This document shows positions 7,784-16,238 of a stretch of 64,000 nt of DNA, piece after piece. How positions within the stretch are numbered: the first letter of the stretch is position 1; each line of letters opens with the position of its first letter. Position numbers and translations under genes: made by a program. This stretch comes from Bradyrhizobium sp. cir1 (GTDB taxonomy: Bacteria > Pseudomonadota > Alphaproteobacteria > Rhizobiales > Xanthobacteraceae): assembly GCF_014198245.1 (NCBI RefSeq), contig NZ_JACIHE010000015.1:124001-188000 (forward strand). Reading direction: 5' to 3'. The notes below the pieces were generated by a model. The model made no database searches. It was not told the origin of the DNA and was given only the letters and a program-made list of their open reading frames with translations.

Positions 7784-9409
7784 TCACTTCCCCGGCGGCG
7801 CGATGTAGATGTTCCAGCTCATCGACGGACCGGCCTTGCCGTGAGTGAAGCGGCGCGTCGTCATCACGATGCGCTCGGCGTTGGGCGCAACTTCCGACAC
7901 CCATTTCTCGAACGCCGGCAGGCGGCCGTCGGTCGGATCGAACACGCCGATGAAGCCGTACTTCTTGGCGTCGTCGCGCGAGGTCAGCCCGGAATCCCAG
8001 GCCTCTAACGGCAGCAATGCGGACGGATGATCTGGGCTGTAGAACACCAGCGGCTGGATCTGCTCCATCGTGCCGGCAACGACGGCCCAGCGCGAGCCGA
8101 AGCGGGTGTGCCAGGCCCGCGTCAATTCGCGCGCGAGCTCCGAGCGTGCACCATAGATCTGTGCGTTGCCGGCATTGGCCGCCATCTCGCGCGCGGCGAT
8201 CCAGGGCGAGGCGGCGAGCGTGGCGACGCTGAGCACGAGCCAGATCGCGGCGATGTTGAACAGCACAGCGCTCTGCACCCGCAGCACGGGGATCGCGACC
8301 AGCGCCAAGGGCACCAGGAAGAACAGCGAGATGCCCCAATCGGTCTTCATGTAGATGCTGAAGGCAAGCGCGCCGAGCGGCGGGCCGACCGCGACGATGA
8401 TCTGGACGATCCAGACATTCAACGCCTGCGCAACATTGACGCCCGGATTGGCGCCGCGCGCCCAGGCGCGCGTGACGATGCGCGAGGGCGCACGCAACAG
8501 CAGCTTGAGCCACGGCGGCACCAGCGCCATCGCGAGCGCGGCCAGCGCCACCGGCAAAGCCAGCAGCGCGACATTATGCAAGGCATAGCCGGCCACGAGC
8601 TGATGCACGAGACGCGCATCATCGAGGCTGTAGGTGTCGCCGGCATAGGTCAGCGGCACGAAATGCGCCTCCGCCAGCCAGACGATGTGCGGGATCATCG
8701 CCGCCACCATCGTCGCGATCGCCACCCACGGCGCCGGCGACATCAGGAACCTTGCGCGATCCGGATGGATCAGCGCGGCAAGGCCGATGGCGCCGATCAT
8801 GGTCAGCACCCAATATTTGGTCATCAGCGCCAGCGCGCCGGCAAGGCCGAGCCAGATGCCGGATCGCCATGTCCGCTTCTCGAAGGCGTTGAGATAGGCG
8901 AGCACCAGCAGCGGCAGCGTGACGAGCTGGAGCAGGTCGGGGTTGTATTTGAAACCCTTGAAATTGAAGATCGGGTAGAGCGCGACCATCACCACGACCA
9001 GGAACGCGCGCCGCGCGTCCACAACGCGCAAGCTCAGCAGCCAGCAGATCACCATGCCGACGCCGACGGTCGTCATCGCCAGCGCATAGGTCGCCCAGTC
9101 CGTCGCCGGGAACACCTTGAACCAGAGGCCGGCGATCCAGCCCGACAGCGGCGGGTGCTTGCCATAGCCCCAGAGGAATTTCTGGCCCCAGCCCCAGGCT
9201 TCTGCGACGTCCATGTGAACGTCCTGCGCCGCCTTCAGATTGATCAGGATGAAGGTCCAGAGCACGCCATGCAGGATGGCGAGCTGGATCACCAGCCAGA
9301 GCCGCGCCTCGGGCCGGATCGCGCAGGCGACCAGCCAGGCCCGGAAACGGTTGTAGCTCACCCGGGCTTTTACGCGTGTTCGGGCGGAGGGGATCGAGGT
9401 GGTGGACAT
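7784..9409 (-). CDS. GT39-family membrane glycosyltransferase (PMT/ArnT-like)
   Basis: 541 aa, polytopic inner-membrane protein with about ten or more hydrophobic segments. The first is near residues 37-58 ('LWLVIQLAILHGVLWTFILI'). The first periplasmic loop carries 'DVAEAWGWGQ...YGKHPPLSGW', the acidic loop typical of GT-C/GT39 enzymes that use polyprenyl-phosphate sugars. 'FKYNPDLLQLV' and 'MTKYWVL' are further family signatures. It probably transfers a sugar to a lipid or envelope glycan in the periplasm. Donor and acceptor cannot be told from sequence. It is a single gene, convergent with ptsH. Confidence 0.88.
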   Translation of the reverse strand: MSTTSIPSARTRVKARVSYNRFRAWLVACAIRPEARLWLVIQLAILHGVLWTFILINLKAAQDVHMDVAEAWGWGQKFLWGYGKHPPLSGWIAGLWFKVFPATDWATYALAMTTVGVGMVICWLLSLRVVDARRAFLVVVMVALYPIFNFKGFKYNPDLLQLVTLPLLVLAYLNAFEKRTWRSGIWLGLAGALALMTKYWVLTMIGAIGLAALIHPDRARFLMSPAPWVAIATMVAAMIPHIVWLAEAHFVPLTYAGDTYSLDDARLVHQLVAGYALHNVALLALPVALAALAMALVPPWLKLLLRAPSRIVTRAWARGANPGVNVAQALNVWIVQIIVAVGPPLGALAFSIYMKTDWGISLFFLVPLALVAIPVLRVQSAVLFNIAAIWLVLSVATLAASPWIAAREMAANAGNAQIYGARSELARELTRAWHTRFGSRWAVVAGTMEQIQPLVFYSPDHPSALLPLEAWDSGLTSRDDAKKYGFIGVFDPTDGRLPAFEKWVSEVAPNAERIVMTTRRFTHGKAGPSMSWNIYIAPPGK

Positions 9410-9494
9410 GGGCGCTTGCGTAGCGCGTTTTGCGCCTGAGTGAAATCAGCTTGGCGTGAATGAATGACCGCCTGGCGCACGAAACGATGCAGGA

Positions 9495-10265
9495 TCACCG
9501 GGCCAGCAGTTCCGGGCGATATTCAAAATGCATCGTGTCGTAGTGATACCATTTCCCACCCCAGATGAAGCCGTGGCGCTCGAAGATGTCGACGATCTCC
9601 TGCGGCATCCTGTTCTTGTAGGGGATGGATTTTCCGCGGCCCGCCCACAGCCAATAGTCGGAATATTTCAGGTTCAGATCGATCGCGATGGCATAGCCGT
9701 GCATGCTCATCTTGCCGGTATCGGCGACGGGCCGGCACGACAGCACGCCGGCGATCGGAAAGGCCGCGGCCCTCAGCGCCGGATCGAGCTTGTCGATCTC
9801 TGCGGACACCTCCTTGAGCCGGTCGGCCACACCATTGATCCGCGTCACCTGGACTGCCTTCCCCCATGATCGCGGCAGCCAGGTGATGGTCACGAGATTG
9901 CGCTGTACCGCTCCATTGCGGCAGTCGCCATACATCTTCTTGAAGAACGCTTCGTTCCGGAATCGTCCGGGATCGGCGTTCACCGCGGGCGGCGCGGAGG
10001 CGCCGACGGGATAGGGCAAGCGGAGCTGGTCGATGACCGAAGCATTACGCAGGCGCTGATCGAACGATTTGTCGTCGATGCCATCGTCCACCGGCATCGC
10101 GGTGCCATCGCGCCAAAATATCTGCGTGCCGTCGTGACTGGAGAGAAAGTCCGGATAGGCACGCACCAGCCGATCAAGAAGCTCCGTCCTGGATTGGGCG
10201 CCCGCCGGGACGGACGCAGCCACTAGAACGACGATAACTTGTGCCGCACGCGAGGCAATCGTCAT
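9495..10265 (-). CDS. Secreted M15-type peptidoglycan peptidase (D-Ala-D-Ala carboxypeptidase / endolysin-like)
   Basis: 256 aa. Sec signal peptide at residues 1-24 ('VIVVLVAASVPAGAQS'). The zinc-site motifs of the M15_4 group are visible near the C-terminus: 'SMHGYAIAIDLN' (H...D) and 'WYHYDTMHFEY' (H.xH pair). Family members cleave peptidoglycan peptide bonds. The start was set at 10265 because this ATG overlaps the stop of the upstream caspase-like gene as ATGA, indicating translational coupling. A longer frame upstream lies wholly inside that gene. Confidence 0.88.
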   Translation of the reverse strand: MTIASRAAQVIVVLVAASVPAGAQSRTELLDRLVRAYPDFLSSHDGTQIFWRDGTAMPVDDGIDDKSFDQRLRNASVIDQLRLPYPVGASAPPAVNADPGRFRNEAFFKKMYGDCRNGAVQRNLVTITWLPRSWGKAVQVTRINGVADRLKEVSAEIDKLDPALRAAAFPIAGVLSCRPVADTGKMSMHGYAIAIDLNLKYSDYWLWAGRGKSIPYKNRMPQEIVDIFERHGFIWGGKWYHYDTMHFEYRPELLAR

Positions 10266-11620
10266 CGACGCTTGCCGGCCTGATCGAGCAGCGCGACGTT
10301 CGCCTCCTCGATAGAATTGAGCTTTGGATTCCATGTGCTCGGCGAATACCACGGGAAACGCTCGAAACGGGCCTTGAGATCCGCCGCCTCGAAATACCGT
10401 CCCCGCCGCGCGAAGATCTCGTTCCGCGCTATACGAAGATCGTCGTTGGAAAGCCCGCGCAGGTCTGCGACCGTCAGCAGCCGCCGATCCGAATCGGGAA
10501 AGATGAAGCCGCTTTGCGCCGGCCCTCCGGCTTCATAGCGATCGATCAAGGCGACATTCGCCTTCTCGACGGCGTTCAACTGGGGGTCCCAGGTGTGGGG
10601 CGCGTACCAGGCGAACTTGCTGAACCTCGCGGTCAGATCGGGCGAGTTGAAGTAGCGCCCTCGCCGCGCAAAGATCTCGTTGCGCGCGAGGCGCAGATCG
10701 TCCTTGCTCAGCATCCTCAGATCACCATCGGCAAGCAGCCGGCTATCCGAATCCGGAAACAGGAAATCCGATTGGGTTCTCGCAACCGGAGCTGTGGACG
10801 GCGACAGGTTCGCAGGAGGCGTCGTGACCGGTGCCGGCACGTTGACTGCCGCGACCTGCCCTGCTGGCGCGCCTGAAAAGTAGAACGATCCATCGATCGG
10901 CGAGCTGGAGACCCAGGGCTGCTGGTTGCTGCCGGTCGCGCGCTTGACGAGGAGTCCCACCTGATTGAACGTCTGGAGCACGTCCAGGCCGGGGCGCTGC
11001 ATCGTCTCGACCAGCGCTCGCGTGTAGGGACTATGTCCGTCGGACCCGTCGAGCGCGACGTTGCCGGGTTGCGTGGCATAGGAGAGCAGCGTTCCTTCCG
11101 GTGCCCGGATCTGCGCTAGGCCGCCGTCGGAGGCGCGCAGGCCGCGTCCGCCGAATGGGTTATTCCGGCACGCATCGAGAATGACGATATTCAGCTTGGT
11201 TCCTGCACCGTCCATCTGCCGAAGCACCAAAGCGGCATCGACCATCTGGAAATCGACGTCGGTCTCGCGCGTCGGGTTCGCGCTGATCGGCACGAGGTAA
11301 TTGGTGCCGCGGACCTGGATGCCGTGGCCGGCGTAATAGAACAGGGCCACGTCGGCACCGATCAACTGGTTGCCGAAGCGCTGGACCGCCGCGTCGAAGC
11401 TCGCCTTGTCCAGCTCGACCTGGGCGCCGCCGCCGACAAGCGTGAAGCCAAGCTTCTGCAACGTGTCGGCCACCAGCAGCGCGTCGTTCCGGGGATTTTC
11501 CAGCCGCGACACGCTCTGGTAGGCGGAATTGCCGATGACGAGGGCGACACGCTTTTCAGCGGCGGCCGGGAAGGCGAAACACGCTGCAAACAACAAGGCA
11601 AAAAGCCGCTTCCAACACAT
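10262..11620 (-). CDS. Secreted caspase-like (C14/metacaspase) protein with two YARHG-type repeats
   Basis: 452 aa. Signal peptide at residues 1-22 (cleavage near 'FPAAAEK'). Caspase p20-like domain at about 24-240 opens with 'RVALVIGNSAYQ'. The catalytic dyad is His99 in 'YYAGHGIQ' and Cys151 in 'LDACRNNPF'. The C-terminal half contains two copies (about 298-360 and 385-447) of a 60-residue module built around 'DDLRLARNEIFARRGRYF' and 'WY.P.TW.P.LN..E.ANV.L', which fits the YARHG extracellular domain. It is coupled by ATGA to the downstream M15 peptidase, so the pair may act together on the envelope. The substrate is unknown. Confidence 0.9.
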   Translation of the reverse strand: MCWKRLFALLFAACFAFPAAAEKRVALVIGNSAYQSVSRLENPRNDALLVADTLQKLGFTLVGGGAQVELDKASFDAAVQRFGNQLIGADVALFYYAGHGIQVRGTNYLVPISANPTRETDVDFQMVDAALVLRQMDGAGTKLNIVILDACRNNPFGGRGLRASDGGLAQIRAPEGTLLSYATQPGNVALDGSDGHSPYTRALVETMQRPGLDVLQTFNQVGLLVKRATGSNQQPWVSSSPIDGSFYFSGAPAGQVAAVNVPAPVTTPPANLSPSTAPVARTQSDFLFPDSDSRLLADGDLRMLSKDDLRLARNEIFARRGRYFNSPDLTARFSKFAWYAPHTWDPQLNAVEKANVALIDRYEAGGPAQSGFIFPDSDRRLLTVADLRGLSNDDLRIARNEIFARRGRYFEAADLKARFERFPWYSPSTWNPKLNSIEEANVALLDQAGKRR

Positions 11621-11836
11621 TGCCTATTTCCGTGACAGAAAACCGGAAAGCTAGCAGAGCCGGCCCCTGAAATCGATGGCGGGGAGGCCGAGATGGCGGC
11701 GGCATGACGGATCGATGTCGCCCCCTCCCGGACCGCCTGAGCGGGCTGGCTGCCCCGTCCCGGACGCCCCCCGTGCGGTCGCGGGAAGACCAAGTGAATG
11801 GTTGCCGCACGGGGATGTGAGTGGTATCCCGCGCCC

Positions 11837-13648
11837 ATGACGACCGTCCCCATTTCCAACATCCGCAATTTCTCCATCGTCGCCCATATCGACCATGGCA
11901 AATCGACGCTGGCCGACCGCCTGATCCAGATGACCGGCGGCCTCTCCGACCGCGAGATGGCGGGCAAGGAGCAGGTGCTCGATTCCATGGACATCGAGCG
12001 CGAGCGCGGCATCACCATCAAGGCGCAGACGGTGCGCCTGCAGTACCGCGCCAAGGACGGCAAGGATTACATCTTCAACCTGATGGACACGCCCGGCCAT
12101 GTCGACTTCGCCTACGAGGTCTCGCGGTCGCTGGCGGCGTGCGAGGGTTCCCTCCTGGTGGTCGACGCCAGCCAGGGCGTCGAAGCGCAGACGCTCGCCA
12201 ACGTCTACCAGGCGCTCGACAACAATCACGAGATCGTTCCGGTCCTGAACAAGGTCGACCTGCCCGCGGCCGAGCCCGAGAAGGTCAAGCAGCAGATCGA
12301 GGACGTCATCGGCATCGACGCCTCAGACGCGGTGATGATCTCGGCCAAGACCGGCCTCGGCATTCCCGATGTGCTGGAAGCCATCGTCACCCGCCTGCCG
12401 CCGCCGAAGGGCGATCGCGATGCGACGCTGAAGGCGCTCTTGGTCGACAGCTGGTACGACGTCTATCTCGGCGTCGTCGTGCTGGTGCGCATCGTCGACG
12501 GCACGATGAAGAAGGGCCAGCGCGTGCGCATGATGGGCACGGGCGCGGCCTACGACGTCGAGCGCGTCGGCTTCTTCACGCCGAAGATGCAGCAGGTCGA
12601 CGAGCTCGGCCCCGGCGAGATCGGCTTCATCACCGCCGCGATCAAGGAAGTCGCCGACACCCGCGTCGGCGACACCATCACCGACGACAGGAAGCCGGTC
12701 ACCGAAATGCTGCCGGGCTTCAAGCCCGCAATTCCGGTGGTGTTCTGCGGCCTGTTCCCGGTCGACGCCGACGACTTCGAAACGCTGCGCGCCGCGATGG
12801 GCAAGCTGCGCCTCAACGACGCCAGCTTCTCCTTCGAGATGGAAACCTCCGCCGCACTCGGCTTCGGCTTCCGCTGCGGCTTCCTCGGCCTGTTGCATCT
12901 GGAGATCATCCAGGAGCGGCTGTCGCGCGAGTTCGACCTCAACCTGATCGCGACTGCGCCGAGCGTCATCTACAAGATGAAGCTGACCGACGGCACCGAG
13001 CTCGAGATCCACAATCCCGTCGACATGCCTGACGTGGTCAAGATCGAGGAGATCCAGGAGCCCTGGATCGAAGCGACGATCCTGACCCCCGACGAATATC
13101 TCGGCAGCGTGCTGAAGCTCTGCCAGGACCGCCGCGGCTCGCAGAAGGAGCTCACCTACGTCGGCGCCCGTGCGATGGTGAAATACGACCTGCCGCTCAA
13201 CGAGGTCGTGTTCGACTTCTACGACCGCCTGAAGTCGGTCTCCAAGGGCTACGCCTCGTTCGACTATCATCTCACCGACTACAAGCCGGCCGACCTCGTC
13301 AAGATGCAGATCCTGGTCAATGCCGAGCCGGTCGACGCGCTCTCGATGCTGGTCCACCGCACCCGCGCCGAAGGCCGCGGCCGCGCCATGGTCGAGAAGA
13401 TGAAGGAGCTGATCCCGCCGCACATGTTCCAGATCCCGATCCAGGCGGCGATCGGCGGCAAGGTGATCGCCCGCGAGACGGTGCGCGCGCTGCGCAAGGA
13501 CGTCACCGCAAAGTGCTATGGCGGCGACATCACGCGTAAGCGGAAACTTCTGGAGAAGCAGAAGGAAGGCAAGAAGAAGATGCGGCAGTTCGGCAAGGTC
13601 GACATTCCGCAGGAAGCTTTTATTGCCGCGCTGAAGGTGGATAGCTGA
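11837..13648 (+). CDS. lepA: Elongation factor 4 (LepA), ribosomal back-translocase GTPase
   Basis: 603 aa, the usual length. G-domain motifs: G1 'AHIDHGKST' near residues 16-24, G3 'DTPGHVDF', G4 'NKVD', G5 'SAKTG'. The EF-G-like domain set follows, and the C-terminal LepA-specific domain ends 'KKKMRQFGKVDIPQEAFIA'. EF4 binds stalled ribosomes under ionic or acid stress. The ATG at 11837 gives the canonical N-terminus 'MTTVPISNIRNFSIVAH'. An in-frame ATG at 11798 would add 13 residues not expected for the family. A degraded copy of its 3' end lies at 30215-30285. Confidence 0.98.
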   Translation: MTTVPISNIRNFSIVAHIDHGKSTLADRLIQMTGGLSDREMAGKEQVLDSMDIERERGITIKAQTVRLQYRAKDGKDYIFNLMDTPGHVDFAYEVSRSLAACEGSLLVVDASQGVEAQTLANVYQALDNNHEIVPVLNKVDLPAAEPEKVKQQIEDVIGIDASDAVMISAKTGLGIPDVLEAIVTRLPPPKGDRDATLKALLVDSWYDVYLGVVVLVRIVDGTMKKGQRVRMMGTGAAYDVERVGFFTPKMQQVDELGPGEIGFITAAIKEVADTRVGDTITDDRKPVTEMLPGFKPAIPVVFCGLFPVDADDFETLRAAMGKLRLNDASFSFEMETSAALGFGFRCGFLGLLHLEIIQERLSREFDLNLIATAPSVIYKMKLTDGTELEIHNPVDMPDVVKIEEIQEPWIEATILTPDEYLGSVLKLCQDRRGSQKELTYVGARAMVKYDLPLNEVVFDFYDRLKSVSKGYASFDYHLTDYKPADLVKMQILVNAEPVDALSMLVHRTRAEGRGRAMVEKMKELIPPHMFQIPIQAAIGGKVIARETVRALRKDVTAKCYGGDITRKRKLLEKQKEGKKKMRQFGKVDIPQEAFIAALKVDS

Positions 13649-13858
13649 GGCGACGCTTGGGACGGGTCGGCGCGGTTTCCGTGGCCGGCAAACAGCCGGT
13701 CTCCGGCTGGCAAACCAAAAGTGCGAAAACAACCCCATGCACAGTAGCCGCCCCCTTGGCGGCATTGCTCTTTTTCGATTTACCGAAATTCGTTTGACCC
13801 GTCGGGCAAAACAGGGGTATGGTGGCATCATCGCAGCCGGTGTGATTGGCAGCCCGAG

Positions 13859-13995
13859 CTCGTAGGATGGGTTGAGCTCTTGCGAAACCCATCGCCCTGA
13901 CGGGCGGACGCGGTCTCTAGTGACTCTTGCTAGCTCGATCCGATCGCGAGGATAAAGTTTGATGGGTTTCGCAAGAGCTCAACCCATCCTACGAG
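13859..13995. repeat. Inverted repeat with two exact 35-base arms; remainder of the 13649-14038 gap
   Basis: The arm at 13859-13893 is the exact reverse complement of 13961-13995, with a 67-base unrelated loop. Each arm itself contains GATGGGTT / AACCCATC. This is a dispersed Bradyrhizobium-type palindrome lying between convergent lepA and the DUF4267 gene, and it could terminate transcription from both sides. The preceding 13649-13858 stretch holds no gene. Its CAACCCCATGCACAGTAG and GACCCGTCGGGCAAAACAGG segments resemble another intergenic repeat I associate with Bradyrhizobium (from memory). Confidence 0.8.
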
Positions 13996-14038
13996 TTCTG
14001 ACGAAGCGCCCGGCGCGATGGCGAGGGCGGACGGCATC

Positions 14039-14419
14039 TCAGGCCGCTCCCGTCATCAGTGGGATCGCCGCGAGGATCATCAGCGCCGCAGTGAGCCCAT
14101 GGATGCCCAGCGCCCTGACGGTCGAGCCCTTCGCTGCGAGAATCAGCGACATGTCGCCCACAGGAATGATCGCTTCGATCAGCAGAACCAAACCCAGCAT
14201 TCGCGGGCCACCCCACGCCATCAGAGCGATCAAGACCAGTCCTGAAACCACGTCGCGCACGCCCTTGAGGCGAAGCCACCAGGCGATGTTCGGTCCCTCT
14301 TCCGGGAGCGGCAGGCCGAAACTCAGCGTCGCAGCCCGCGGGCTGCTCAGATACATGACCCCGATGGCGATGATCCCCAGCGCCGCCAGCAGCGCCACGG
14401 AAACTGAAAACCAGTACAT
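14039..14419 (-). CDS. DUF4267-family small membrane protein
   Basis: 126 aa with four predicted membrane helices (about residues 4-24, 54-72, 76-95 and 102-122). 'LKGVRDVVSGLVLIALM' and 'LLIEAIIPVGDMSLIL' match DUF4267, a family of unknown function often paired with TetR regulators. It is transcribed divergently from the TetR gene at 14521. The palindrome at 14455-14473 lies 36-54 bases upstream of its start, so it is the likely repressed target. Confidence 0.8.
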   Translation of the reverse strand: MYWFSVSVALLAALGIIAIGVMYLSSPRAATLSFGLPLPEEGPNIAWWLRLKGVRDVVSGLVLIALMAWGGPRMLGLVLLIEAIIPVGDMSLILAAKGSTVRALGIHGLTAALMILAAIPLMTGAA

Positions 14420-14454
14420 GGATGCCTCCGTCCTTTTTCTTTACTTCGCTACGT

Positions 14455-14473
14455 AATCTAGCATTGCTAGATT
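14455..14473. promoter_or_regulatory. Candidate TetR operator
   Basis: AATCTAGCATTGCTAGATT is a perfect 9+1+9 palindrome in the 101-base gap between the divergent DUF4267 and TetR genes. It is AT-rich in a GC-rich genome. TetR dimers bind such sites, and many members autoregulate and repress the divergent neighbour. Confidence 0.75.
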
Positions 14474-14520
14474 ATCAAGTGCTGATAGGCTTGGGGCCAT
14501 CACGGTTTGGAGATCAGGTC

Positions 14521-15090
14521 TTGGGGAGCGCGGAGAGGAAGGGCAGGGAACGGGCCGAGCGGGAGCGGCGCATCACCGCGGCGGCGCGGGCGATTGCCGA
14601 ACGGGAGGGATGGAGTGCCGTCACTATCCGCCGCCTCGCCGACGAGATCGAGTACAGCCAGCCTGTTCTCTATTCTCACTTCGAGAACAGGGACGCAATC
14701 GTGACGGCGGTCGCCATCGAAGGGTTCGGTGAACTCGCAAAAGCGCTTCACAAAGCCGCGCATCGATCGGCCGATCGTCGCAAGGCGATCGAGAGCGTCG
14801 CAACGTCCTATCTCGCCTTTGCCCGGCAGCACCCGGCACTCTACCAAGCGATGTTCACGCTGCCGACTGGGCTCCACTTCGCGGAAGCAGACACCAAACC
14901 GGAGCTGAAAGAAGGATTTGCGGCATTGGCCGCGGTTGTCTCGCCGTCCAGGAGCGACGTCGAGGCCGCGACCGAGACATTCTGGGCCGCTCTTCATGGA
15001 CTGGCGGAGCTCGAGCGTTCCGGCCGGATCAGGCGGAGCGCGCGTGACGAGCGGATCGCGCTGCTCGTCCGCGGATTTCTCGATTCCTGA
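14521..15090 (+). CDS. TetR/AcrR-family transcriptional regulator
   Basis: 189 aa from the chosen TTG start. N-terminal HTH 'ITAAARAIAEREGWSAVTIRRLADEI' then 'SQPVLYSHFENRDAIV' is the classic TetR DNA-binding domain. The C-terminal part resembles the WHG/TetR_C_13-like ligand domains ('ALYQAMFTLPTG', 'TFWAALHGLAELE'). TTG 14521 was chosen because GGAG ends eight bases upstream, and because the in-frame ATG at 14422 would place the operator palindrome inside the coding region. It likely represses the divergent DUF4267 gene and itself. The ligand is unknown. Confidence 0.88.
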   Translation: MGSAERKGRERAERERRITAAARAIAEREGWSAVTIRRLADEIEYSQPVLYSHFENRDAIVTAVAIEGFGELAKALHKAAHRSADRRKAIESVATSYLAFARQHPALYQAMFTLPTGLHFAEADTKPELKEGFAALAAVVSPSRSDVEAATETFWAALHGLAELERSGRIRRSARDERIALLVRGFLDS

Positions 15091-15108
15091 GCGGGGCAAA
15101 CCGAACGC

Positions 15109-15240
15109 TCAACCAAGCTGCAGCCGCATGCTGGCCGAGACTTCGATCCGCTGGGCGTTGGCCAGCGTCCGACAGCAGGGACGCGATCATCTGCCCGGCC
15201 TTCCGGGACAGCTGGGTCGGCCGAGCGCAATTTGCGAGCA
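15109..15240 (-). pseudogene. Possible decayed C-terminus of a LacI-type regulator
   Basis: The 263-base gap after the TetR gene contains minus-strand sequence reading 'QLSRKAGQMIASLLSDAG' in one frame and 'ANAQRIEVSASMRLQLG*' in the next, joined by a one-base shift. Together these look like the last 35 residues of a LacI/PurR-type repressor ('..AGQMIASLL..RIEV...LRL'). No HTH or core domain is present. Weak evidence, since it rests on a short composite similarity by eye. Confidence 0.3.
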
Positions 15241-15353
15241 GAAGCCGATCGGTTTCGCTTCGCTCCAGCCATCGTGCGCGCTAGGATGCGCCTGCACGAT
15301 CATTCAGGTGCATTATTTCAAGCATCAATCATTCAATCCAACGGGGTTATTTC

Positions 15354-16148
15354 ATGATCCGTTCAAGCATCACGCGTCGCAGACTCCTTGGTGCTGCGGC
15401 AGGCTCAGCCTCTGCATTGGCGTCAGGCACCTTCATCAGTCCGGCCCGCGCGCAATCGCCCCAGAGAACCTATGTGCTCGTTCCCGGCGCGTATTACGGC
15501 GCCTGGTCCTGGCATCGCGTCACCGAACGCCTGCAGAGACAGGGGCATCGCGTCTATCCGCTGACGCTGACCGGACTAGCAGAGCGTTCCCACCTTCTGA
15601 ACAAGGACATCACGCTCGACACGCACATTGCCGACATCGCCAATCTCGTCGAATGGGAAGACCTGACGGATATCTGCCTTGTTGCCCATTCCTATGGCGG
15701 CTGTCCGGCGTCGGGCGCGCTGGAACGCATCGGAAGCCGGGTGTCGTCCATCGTCTGGGTTGATGCCATCAAGCCCGCGGACGGCCAGTCGTTTCGAGAC
15801 CTGGTCCCCTTCCCGATCGAAGAGGGCGCAATCAGCCGTCCGGCTCCCAAAGCGCTTCCTCCGACTGCATTCAGCGACCCGAAGGATGTTGCCTGGGTGT
15901 TGTCGAAGGTGACCCCACACCCCATCGGCACATTCCTGCAGCCGGTCAAGCTCTCGGGAGCGCGCGAAAAGGTGGCCAAGAAGACCTACATCCGCCTGCC
16001 GAAATTCCAGTTGGCTGCGATGGACAAGGCGGCGGCGGAGTGCAGGGCGGACAGTTCCTGGACGGTCCTCGAAAACACGACGTCCGGCCACTCGGTCATG
16101 ATTGCCGAGCCGGATTGGTTGACCGACGTGTTGACCAAAGCAGCGTGA
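15354..16148 (+). CDS. Exported alpha/beta hydrolase (Tat-type signal)
   Basis: 264 aa. The N-terminus 'SITRRRLLGAAAGSASALA' is a twin-arginine-like signal, cleaved near 'PARAQS'. The hydrolase core starts 'TYVLVPGAYYGAWSWHRV'. The catalytic triad candidates are Ser in 'VAHSYGG', Asp in 'VWVDAIKP' and His in 'TSGHSVMI'. It resembles the EstC / pyrethroid-hydrolase-like esterase group, which acts on small esters. It is monocistronic. The nearest gene downstream is convergent. Substrate not predictable. Confidence 0.87.
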   Translation: MIRSSITRRRLLGAAAGSASALASGTFISPARAQSPQRTYVLVPGAYYGAWSWHRVTERLQRQGHRVYPLTLTGLAERSHLLNKDITLDTHIADIANLVEWEDLTDICLVAHSYGGCPASGALERIGSRVSSIVWVDAIKPADGQSFRDLVPFPIEEGAISRPAPKALPPTAFSDPKDVAWVLSKVTPHPIGTFLQPVKLSGAREKVAKKTYIRLPKFQLAAMDKAAAECRADSSWTVLENTTSGHSVMIAEPDWLTDVLTKAA

Positions 16149-16167
16149 GATCGGTCTGATCAAACTC

Positions 16168-16231
16168 GATGGGTGGAGCATCCGCCTTCACTCTTCGAGC
16201 TACGGCGGACCGGTCGCTCTACCCATCCTGC
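16168..16231. repeat. Short imperfect inverted repeat between convergent genes
   Basis: GATGGGTGGAGCATCCGCC pairs imperfectly with GGCGGACCGGTCGCTCTACC followed by CATC. The GATGGGT/ACCCATC ends are the same as those of the 13859-13995 repeat family. It sits between the convergent hydrolase and TPR genes and could serve as a terminator hairpin. Confidence 0.5.
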
Positions 16232-16238
16232 GCTCTCT

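Noticed and set aside
11362..12229. Minus-strand frames overlapping the lepA start
   Set aside because: No coding signatures; they are antisense to the conserved LepA G domain and the intergenic region.
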